Shown here: piece after piece, positions 18,442 to 25,815 of the stretch
How positions within the stretch are numbered: position 1 is the stretch's first letter
Layout: each line of letters starts with the position of its first letter
NCBI GenBank assembly: GCA_027623795.1
Contig: JAQBUX010000004.1
Span: 1 to 42,330, forward strand
Reading direction: 5' to 3'
Length of the DNA stretch: 42,330 nucleotides
Source of the DNA: Chloroflexota bacterium
GTDB taxonomy: Bacteria > Chloroflexota > Dehalococcoidia > Lucifugimonadales > Lucifugimonadaceae
Notes under the pieces: generated by a model
Told to the model about the DNA's origin: nothing
Database searches by the model: none
What the model saw: only the letters and a program-made list of their open reading frames with translations
Made by a program: the position numbers and the translations under genes

Positions 18442-19428
18442 CTACTTCACGGAGATCACGGTTTTGATGATCCCATCAGCCCGATTTGCGTACATCTCGT
18501 AAGCGTCGGGAATCTGGTCCCAGTTGTGGCGGTGGGTGGTCAATCGCGCCGGGTCCATCCAGCCGCGGTCACGCAGGCGCACCATGTCGGCGATACACGA
18601 GGTTGCGTCGGCCGAGCCCGCTGATCCTGTCGGGATGACCCGGATCTCTTTCCGCATCCATTCCTGGTGCCGGAACACCGTCGTCTGGGTGCCAGACTCA
18701 ACCAGGCTGAAGCCGATCACGAGGCCGCGCGGGTTGACAAGGTTTATCGCCTGGTTAATGCCGTCCGGGTCGCCAGAGGCGTCGACAACAACGTCCACCC
18801 CTGCGCCTCCCGTAGCCTCGGCCAGCGCCTCGACGACGTTTTCCTTGTCAGCGTTTATCGTGGCCGTCGCGCCGAACTCGGCGGACTTCGCCAGCCGGTA
18901 GTCCTCAAGATCGATGGCGACGACCTCACGCGCGCCCTGGTTGGCGGCGATCATCGTGAACGATAGGCCGATAGCGCCCTGTCCGAGGACGGCGATGCGC
19001 TTGTCGTCCGTCGTCCCCCAATGTCTCGCGGAGTAGAGGACCGTGCCGGACGGCTGGCACATCAGCCATTCGTCAGTGCCGCCGTAATCCGGGAGCGGAA
19101 TTACACGGCTGGTGGAGATGTACTCCGCCAGTCCGCCGGAAGATATCTCGCCGCCTGGTCCGCGATCGGTGAGTACGATGGCGCGCTGGCCGACTGCGTA
19201 GGCCGGGTTCCTGGACTCTACGATGGTGCCGGCGATCTCATGGCACGGCATTCCCGGCGTAAACGGGTACTCCTCTTCAGCGAAGACCGGCTCGTACCGC
19301 AGGTGGGTGTCGCTGCCGCAGATCGAGACGTGCTCGATCTTAAGGAGCACCTGCCCGTCGTTCACGGTCGGGTCAGGGGCGTCGGCAGCCTCGAGCTTGC
19401 GCGGGCCGGTGAGCTGAAAGGTCTTCAT
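18442..19428 (-). CDS. Zinc-dependent medium-chain dehydrogenase, paralogue 2 of 6
   Basis: MKTFQLTGPRKLEAADAPDP, VSICGSDTH, PCHEIAG, AVLGQGAIGLSF. Confidence 0.93.
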   Translation of the reverse strand: MKTFQLTGPRKLEAADAPDPTVNDGQVLLKIEHVSICGSDTHLRYEPVFAEEEYPFTPGMPCHEIAGTIVESRNPAYAVGQRAIVLTDRGPGGEISSGGLAEYISTSRVIPLPDYGGTDEWLMCQPSGTVLYSARHWGTTDDKRIAVLGQGAIGLSFTMIAANQGAREVVAIDLEDYRLAKSAEFGATATINADKENVVEALAEATGGAGVDVVVDASGDPDGINQAINLVNPRGLVIGFSLVESGTQTTVFRHQEWMRKEIRVIPTGSAGSADATSCIADMVRLRDRGWMDPARLTTHRHNWDQIPDAYEMYANRADGIIKTVISVK

Positions 19429-19510
19429 TGGTATCGGTTCCCTTCTAAAATGAGTGCCGGTTCTGGTAATGCCATGATGACAACGCCGCCTGCCGGGCGG
19501 GCGTGCTTTG

Positions 19511-20494
19511 TTACTCGATCGCTATCGCCACCTTGATCACCCCATCCTTACGATCTGCGTACATCTCGTAGGCGTCCGGGATCTGGTCCCATCCAACGCG
19601 GTGGGTGATCAGCTCCGCCGGGTCCCACCAACCGCGGTCCCGAAGTCCGACCATGTCGCGGATCGGCGCGATCGGGTCCAGAGCGCCAGCGGCGTTGGTC
19701 GGCAGGATTCGCACCTCTTTCCGCATCCACTCCTGGTGTCTGAACACGGTCGGCTCCAGGCCGGTGACGAGGCTGAATCCGACGATTGTCCCGCGGTTCC
19801 GCACGAGTTGAAGCGCTGCGTTGATGCCATCAGGGTCGCCCGAGGCCTCAACGACGCAGTCAACACCCTCGCCGTTCGTCGCCTCCATCACCGCCTCAAG
19901 GACGTTGTCCCGGTCTGCGTTGATCGTTACCTCGGCGCCAAGCTCGGAGGCTTTGTTGAGGCGGTAGTCCAGGAGGTCGATAGCGATCACTTTTTTTGCG
20001 CCCATGCGGTAGGCGATGGCGGTTGTCGAAAGGCCGATAGCGCCCTGTCCGATGATCGCGAAGGTCTTGTCGTTGGAGATCCCCCACTCGCGGCTGGCCT
20101 GAAGCGCCGTGCCCGCCGGCTGGCACATTACCCAGTCAGAGGTGCTTCCGTAGTCAGGGAGGGGAATGATCTTGTCGCCCGCGATGTACTCGGCCAGCCC
20201 GCCGGAGGTCATGCCGGCGGACGGGGTGAAGCTCGGCAGAATGATGGCCCTCTGGCCAACCGGATGGTCCGGATTTCTACTTTCGACGATGGTGCCGGCG
20301 ATCTCGTGGCAGGGCAGGCCGGGGGCGAGAGGGTAGCTCTCCTCCGGGTTGATTGGCTCGTAGTTTAGGTGGGTGTCGCTGCCGCAGATCGAGACGTGCT
20401 CGATCTTGAGCAGGATCTGGCCGTCTGCTGGCTCCGGGTCCGGGGCCTCCATCGCTTCAAGGCGCCGCGGGCCGGTAAGTTGATACGCCTTCAT
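19511..20494 (-). CDS. Zinc-dependent medium-chain dehydrogenase, paralogue 3 of 6
   Basis: MKAYQLTGPRRLEAMEAPDP, VSICGSDTH, PCHEIAG, AIIGQGAIGLST. Confidence 0.93.
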   Translation of the reverse strand: MKAYQLTGPRRLEAMEAPDPEPADGQILLKIEHVSICGSDTHLNYEPINPEESYPLAPGLPCHEIAGTIVESRNPDHPVGQRAIILPSFTPSAGMTSGGLAEYIAGDKIIPLPDYGSTSDWVMCQPAGTALQASREWGISNDKTFAIIGQGAIGLSTTAIAYRMGAKKVIAIDLLDYRLNKASELGAEVTINADRDNVLEAVMEATNGEGVDCVVEASGDPDGINAALQLVRNRGTIVGFSLVTGLEPTVFRHQEWMRKEVRILPTNAAGALDPIAPIRDMVGLRDRGWWDPAELITHRVGWDQIPDAYEMYADRKDGVIKVAIAIE

Positions 20495-20617
20495 GAGCCG
20501 TCTTTCGGACTAGCCGTATTGGATATGTTCATAACAGTCCGGGCTGTGAAGCCATCGAAATCGGCGTGCAGCCCCTTCAACGTCGGCAATTCAGGAACCG
20601 CGTTCGCCGCCGGATAT

Positions 20618-21610
20618 CTATTCCGCATTGATCTCCATCACCACTTTGATGACGTTGTCACGGCGGTGTGAATACATCTCGTAGGCGTCAGGAATGCCGT
20701 CCCAGTTGACGCGATGGGTCGTCAACACAGCCGGATCGAACCAGCCGCGGTCACGAAGCGCCACCATGTCGCGGATCGCTTCGGTCGGGTTTTCGGACCC
20801 GCCGGAGCTGGTGGGAATTACTTTGACCTCTTTGCGCATCCACTCGATGTGGCGGAACACAACCTGCTCCTCCGCCGGGATGAGCGAGAAGCCGACAACC
20901 ATACCCTGATGGTTGACCGCCTGAACCGCCTGGTTGAGCCCATCCGGGTCCGCCGAGGCGTCGACCACGACATCTACACCCGCGCCGCCGGTGGCTTCTT
21001 CCAGCGCCTCGATCAGATTGTCGGTGTCCGGGTTGATAGTGTCGGTTGCGCCGACCTCGGTGGCCTTGTCCAGCCGGTAGTCCAGCAGATCAACTGCGAT
21101 CACCTGTCGCGCGCCCTGCCGGGCGGCGATTGCGGTGAAGGAAAGTCCGATGGCGCCCTGTCCAAGGATCGCTATCCGCTTGTCGTCCGTGGTACCCCAA
21201 CGCCGGGACGAGTAGAGCGCGGTTCCGGCGGGTTGACACATCACCCAGTCCGCCGTGCTGCCGTAGTCCGGCAGGGGAATGACTTTGCTGCTCGTGATGT
21301 AGTCCGCAAGACCGCCGCCACGATGCCCACCGGCGTCAACCGCCGTCTCGGGTAAAACGATGGCCCGCGTGCCGACCTTGTACTTAGAGTTGCGCGACTC
21401 CACGATGGTGCCGGCGATCTCGTGGCATGGCGAGCCATAGAACATCGGGTAGCGTTCTTCAGGGAGCGCCGGCTCGTAGTTCAGGTGGACATCGCTGCCA
21501 CAGATAGAACTGTGCTGGACCTTGAGGACAACCTCGCCGTCCTCAGGAGTCGGGTCGTCCCCCTGAACCAGTTCGAGCCGCCTCGGCCCGGTCAACTGGT
21601 AGGCCTTCAT
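20618..21610 (-). CDS. Zinc-dependent medium-chain dehydrogenase, paralogue 4 of 6
   Basis: Family-consistent start MKAYQLTGPRRLELVQGDDP; SSICGSDVH, PCHEIAG, AILGQGAIGLSF. The tracked start at 21691 runs into paralogue 5. Confidence 0.93.
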   Translation of the reverse strand: MKAYQLTGPRRLELVQGDDPTPEDGEVVLKVQHSSICGSDVHLNYEPALPEERYPMFYGSPCHEIAGTIVESRNSKYKVGTRAIVLPETAVDAGGHRGGGLADYITSSKVIPLPDYGSTADWVMCQPAGTALYSSRRWGTTDDKRIAILGQGAIGLSFTAIAARQGARQVIAVDLLDYRLDKATEVGATDTINPDTDNLIEALEEATGGAGVDVVVDASADPDGLNQAVQAVNHQGMVVGFSLIPAEEQVVFRHIEWMRKEVKVIPTSSGGSENPTEAIRDMVALRDRGWFDPAVLTTHRVNWDGIPDAYEMYSHRRDNVIKVVMEINAE

Positions 21611-21629
21611 TCCCGGGTCTCCGATCGGG

Positions 21630-22616
21630 TTAGGGGTTGATCTCCATGACCACCTTGATGACGCCGTCTGTTCGGTTGGAGTACATCTCATAGGCTGCCG
21701 GGATATCGTTCCAGCCCACGCGGTGTGTGATCAGTTTTGCCGGGTCCGCCCACCCGCGCTCTCGCAGATGGACCATCGTCTGAATGGCTTCTGTCGGGGT
21801 TGGGGAGGCGCCTGATACCGTCGGCGCCAGGCGAGCCGCCTTGCGCATCCACGCCTGGTGATTGAAGACGACGGGTTCCGTGGCCGAGATCAGGCTGAAT
21901 CCGACTATGAGTCCGAACCGGTTTACCAGACTGACCGCCTGATTCAGACCCTCGGGGTCGCCAGACGCGTCCGCGACAACGTCCACGCCCTCTCCGCCGG
22001 TTAGCTCCTGGATGGCTTCTGCGACGTTTTCTTTGTCGGCGTTGACCGTGTCGGTCGCGCCCAGCTCTCGCGCCTTGTCGAGGCGGTAGTCCTCGAGGTC
22101 GATCGCGATCACCTGTCGTGCGCCCTGCGCCGCGGCGATCATCGTGAACGACAGTCCGATCGCGCCCTGACCGAGCACGGCGATGCGCTTGTCAGAGGCG
22201 TTGCCCCATTGCCGGGCGGAGTAAAGGACCGTACCGGTCGGCTGGCACATCACCCACTCGTCCAACCCTCCGTGGTCGGGGAGGGCGATGATCCGGCTAC
22301 TTGCGATGTACTCAGCAAGGCCACCGCCGGAAGGGCCCGTTTCCGGGTTGTAGTCCGGCAGGACGATGGCGCGCTGGCCCACCTTGTAATCCGGGTTGCG
22401 CGATTCGACGATCGTGCCCGCAATCTCGTGGCATGGCGCTCCCGGCACCGAGGGGTACCGCTCCTCGGGAAGGACCGGGTCGTAGGACAGGTGGGTGTCA
22501 CTGCCGCAAACCGAAGTCTGCTCGATCTTGAGCAGAACCTGTCCGTCCATCGGAACCGGGTCCGGCGCCTCGACGAATTCGAGTTTGCGGGGGCCGACGA
22601 GTTGTACCGCTTTCAT
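21630..22616 (-). CDS. Zinc-dependent medium-chain dehydrogenase, paralogue 5 of 6
   Basis: MKAVQLVGPRKLEFVEAPDP, TSVCGSDTH, PCHEIAG, AVLGQGAIGLSF. Confidence 0.93.
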   Translation of the reverse strand: MKAVQLVGPRKLEFVEAPDPVPMDGQVLLKIEQTSVCGSDTHLSYDPVLPEERYPSVPGAPCHEIAGTIVESRNPDYKVGQRAIVLPDYNPETGPSGGGLAEYIASSRIIALPDHGGLDEWVMCQPTGTVLYSARQWGNASDKRIAVLGQGAIGLSFTMIAAAQGARQVIAIDLEDYRLDKARELGATDTVNADKENVAEAIQELTGGEGVDVVADASGDPEGLNQAVSLVNRFGLIVGFSLISATEPVVFNHQAWMRKAARLAPTVSGASPTPTEAIQTMVHLRERGWADPAKLITHRVGWNDIPAAYEMYSNRTDGVIKVVMEINP

Positions 22617-22694
22617 GGGGTTGTCTTTATCCCTTCGTGACTCTCGGTTTGCGCATCTCAGAGATCGACGCGCCGCTAAATGCCGGGTCGGGTA

Positions 22695-23669
22695 CTAGTC
22701 CTGTTGCATCACAACCTTGATAACCCCGTCGCTTTGGTCGGAGTACATGTCGTATGCGGTCTGGATGTCCGACACGTCGAAACCCACACGGTGCGACACA
22801 AGTTTCCCGGGGTCGACGTAGCCGGTCTCCTTCATGCGGATCATCTGGCGGATGGTGTCGGTCGGCCGGTCCGTGCCGGCGACTTGAGTCGGGATGATCG
22901 TTGCCGACTTGCGCATCCATGCGGAGTGGTTGAACTGGGTAGAGCGGCCGCCAAGGAGGCTGAAGTTGATGATCGTGCCGTGCCGCCTAACGATAGAGAC
23001 GACGGAGTCCAATCCCTCTGCGGCTCCACTTGCGTCGATGGCAAAGTCCAGTCCCTGTCCGTCCGTTAGCTCCTCGACGGCCTCGACCAGATTTACATCG
23101 TCCGGGTTGATCGTGTCCGTGGCGCCCATCTCCAGCGACTTCTTGCGTCGCGCTTCTACAAGATCGATTCCGATCACCCGCTCCGCGCCCTGGGCAGCCG
23201 CAAGCATCGTGAACGACAGGCCAATTCCGCCCTGGCCGAACACGCCGATCGTTTTACCGGCGGGGTTTCCCCAGTGCGTAGCGGAGTAGAGGACCGTTCC
23301 GGAGTGCTGGCACATGACCCACTCCTCGATCGGGCCCCAGTCCGGCACGGGCATGACCATGTCAGGAGTCTGGACGACGTACTCCTGAAGCCCGCCCGCC
23401 GTGCGACCGGCGAGCACGACGACACGCTGACCGACGTTGATCTCATCCGTTTTGCTGTCCACAACCACGCCCGCGATTTCATGGCATGGACGACCGGGCG
23501 CCTGAGGGTAGTCCTCTTCCGTTAGCTGGCCGTGATAGATCCCGTGAATGTCACTGCCGCAGACAGAAGATGCCTGGACCTTGATGAGAACCTCGCCCTC
23601 ACCCGCGGTCGGCGTTTCGATATCGACCATCTCGAATGTCTGCGGGGAAGTAAGTCGTGCGGCCTTCAT
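22695..23669 (-). CDS. Zinc-dependent medium-chain dehydrogenase, paralogue 6 of 6
   Basis: MKAARLTSPQTFEMVDIETP, SSVCGSDIH, PCHEIAG, GVFGQGGIGLSF. Confidence 0.93.
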   Translation of the reverse strand: MKAARLTSPQTFEMVDIETPTAGEGEVLIKVQASSVCGSDIHGIYHGQLTEEDYPQAPGRPCHEIAGVVVDSKTDEINVGQRVVVLAGRTAGGLQEYVVQTPDMVMPVPDWGPIEEWVMCQHSGTVLYSATHWGNPAGKTIGVFGQGGIGLSFTMLAAAQGAERVIGIDLVEARRKKSLEMGATDTINPDDVNLVEAVEELTDGQGLDFAIDASGAAEGLDSVVSIVRRHGTIINFSLLGGRSTQFNHSAWMRKSATIIPTQVAGTDRPTDTIRQMIRMKETGYVDPGKLVSHRVGFDVSDIQTAYDMYSDQSDGVIKVVMQQD

Positions 23670-23963
23670 CGCTTCTCCATATTCAGTGGCGTGTATGAGA
23701 GTGTTTTCGTACGCAGCCCGTGTACGGACCGTGCGGGATGATACACCCCCGCGCGTCGTCCGCGCGCCTCACCCGGTCCCAGTCATAACGCGGGAACATC
23801 CGGCGCTCATTGGGGAGGTTCATAGGGGTCCAGAAATCGTCCGCATGTATACTCGGGATCCGGTCTCAGAACGCGCCGCGAGGGCTCTCTCACGCGGCTC
23901 CACTTTCGCCGATGAATGCACCTGATTTCATTTTGGTCTTGATTTTCCCAAAGGGGGGCTCGT

Positions 23964-25034
23964 TTGGTTGCGCCGAGAAAAAAAATAGGATTCATCGGCT
24001 CCGGTGCAATCGCTTGCTACCTCGGGGCGTTCCTGGCGCAAGACGGCCATGACGTGACGTTGATCGACGGCTGGTTCGAGCAGATCGACAAGATCAAGGC
24101 GGACGGCATCTCGGCGAAGGGTCCGCACGCTCCGTTCACGCAGAAGGTCAGGGCGCTACACATCCACGAGGCCCAGTCGCTTGAGCCGGGCGACGAGTTC
24201 GACATCGGTTTCGTGGCGATGAAGGCCTACGACACAAAGTGGGCCGGGGCGTTTATCGACCGTTTCGTCAAGCCCGATGGTTATGTGGTCGCCTCGCAGA
24301 ACTGCTGGACGGACGCGGCTCTGGCGGAAACAGTGGGAGACGGTCGCGCTGTTGGGCTGATCATGTCCGGCATTACGGTCGCCGTCTGGGAACCGGGGAA
24401 GGTCGAGCGGGGCGCTGAGAAAACCGGCCGCGAGCAGGGACATGACGTGTTCCGCGCTGGCGAGCACGACGGCTCGATAACTCCGAGGACGGAGGAGCTC
24501 GCTGAGATACTCTCGGTGGTCGACGGGTCGTTCGCCACGGCGAACCTGTTTGGCGAGCGCTGGACAAAGCTCTGCCAGAACGCCTCCGGCAATCCGGTAC
24601 AGGCGATGACGTTACAGGGCGGGGTCGAGGTTGTCTCGACGCCACGTGGCCGGCAGTTGACGATCATGCTTTTGAACGAGTGCGCCAGGGTGGGATTGGC
24701 CGCGGGGTTTCAACTCGCGAACATTCGGGGCGTCTCCGCGGAGAAGTGGGCCAGCGCAGATCAGGGCGACGTCTACGAAGAGCTGGATGGCATGCTCACG
24801 CCGACCGGTTCCGGGGGAATCAACTGGAAATCGTCGATGGCACAGGACATCACCAAAGGTCGTCGCTCTGAGGTCGAGTTCATGAACGGGTTCGTCGCCG
24901 AAACGGGCGACAAAGCGGGCGTAGACACCCCGGTAACCGACGCGATCATCGAGGTGATGCGCGCTATCGACGACAAGCGTCTCGATCCCTCGCCGGACAA
25001 CATCGAACTCACTCTGCGAAAGGCGGGGCTGTAG
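23964..25034 (+). CDS. Ketopantoate reductase family (ApbA/PanE-like) protein
   Basis: KKIGFIGSGAIACYLGAFLAQDGHDVTLIDGW; FGERWTKLCQNASGNPVQAMT; SSMAQDITKGRRSEVEFMNGFV. Confidence 0.88.
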   Translation: MVAPRKKIGFIGSGAIACYLGAFLAQDGHDVTLIDGWFEQIDKIKADGISAKGPHAPFTQKVRALHIHEAQSLEPGDEFDIGFVAMKAYDTKWAGAFIDRFVKPDGYVVASQNCWTDAALAETVGDGRAVGLIMSGITVAVWEPGKVERGAEKTGREQGHDVFRAGEHDGSITPRTEELAEILSVVDGSFATANLFGERWTKLCQNASGNPVQAMTLQGGVEVVSTPRGRQLTIMLLNECARVGLAAGFQLANIRGVSAEKWASADQGDVYEELDGMLTPTGSGGINWKSSMAQDITKGRRSEVEFMNGFVAETGDKAGVDTPVTDAIIEVMRAIDDKRLDPSPDNIELTLRKAGL

Positions 25035-25041
25035 CCCGCTT

Positions 25042-25815
25042 TTGCTTCTGGATCTGCATGTACATACGACCCGCGGTAGTGGAGACAGCAGCCTTCGGCC
25101 AGAAGAGCTTGTCGAGGAGGCGACGCGGATCGGGCTGGACGGCGTCTGTCTCACCGAGCACACCCATTCCTGGACCGACGACGAGATCGAGCGCGCGACC
25201 GACGACACAGGCCTCCGTTTCTTTCGGGCGCTCGAGGTCGAGACCGACGCCGGGCACGTTCTGGTCATAGGTGAGAACGGTTACTACTCAGAAATGCGCA
25301 GCATCGCCCGGCTTGGTGAACGAGCAAGGAGCTCCGGGGCGGCGATCGTGCTCGCCCATCCGTTCCGCCACCTGTACGCCCCCGGCCCGGAACAACGCTG
25401 CATACTGGCGAAGGATGCCGGGGTAGCTCCCGGAGACGTTCGCGCCGCCGCGAGGATCCCGGCGATACGCCACGCCCACGCCCTCGAGGTCGTGAACGGC
25501 GCGACCCCGGAGGCGGACAACAACTTCACGCTTGAGGTCGCGACGCTGCTTGGCTTTCCATCGACCGGCGGGTCGGACGCTCACTCGGTACACGGCCTTG
25601 CCTCCGGCGTCACCGAGATAGACGGCGACCCGAGAAACTCGAAAGAGCTCGCGGAGATCATCCGAGGTGGCGGCGTGAGGGCCGGTGTCGACATGCATAT
25701 CGGACGGCTGAAATTTCTTGAGACACAGGGCGGGAAACGCCGAGGCCCAATCTCACGCTCCCCGGCGTCGCAAGCGGAAGACACCCGGGACCGGGGAACG
25801 GGGCCGCGCTCGTGA
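25042..25815 (+). CDS. PHP-domain metal-dependent phosphoesterase
   Basis: LLDLHVHTTRGSGDSSLRPEELVEEATRIGLDGVCLTEHTHS; IVLAHPFRH; STGGSDAHSVHGLASGVTEI. Confidence 0.9.
   Translation: MLLDLHVHTTRGSGDSSLRPEELVEEATRIGLDGVCLTEHTHSWTDDEIERATDDTGLRFFRALEVETDAGHVLVIGENGYYSEMRSIARLGERARSSGAAIVLAHPFRHLYAPGPEQRCILAKDAGVAPGDVRAAARIPAIRHAHALEVVNGATPEADNNFTLEVATLLGFPSTGGSDAHSVHGLASGVTEIDGDPRNSKELAEIIRGGGVRAGVDMHIGRLKFLETQGGKRRGPISRSPASQAEDTRDRGTGPRS

Noticed and set aside
17192-23069. Long + strand ORFs opposite the peroxiredoxin and MDR genes (e.g. 17192-18112, 19508-20368, 22680-23069)
   Set aside because: Shadow ORFs from high-GC codon bias; the minus strand encodes clear enzyme families.
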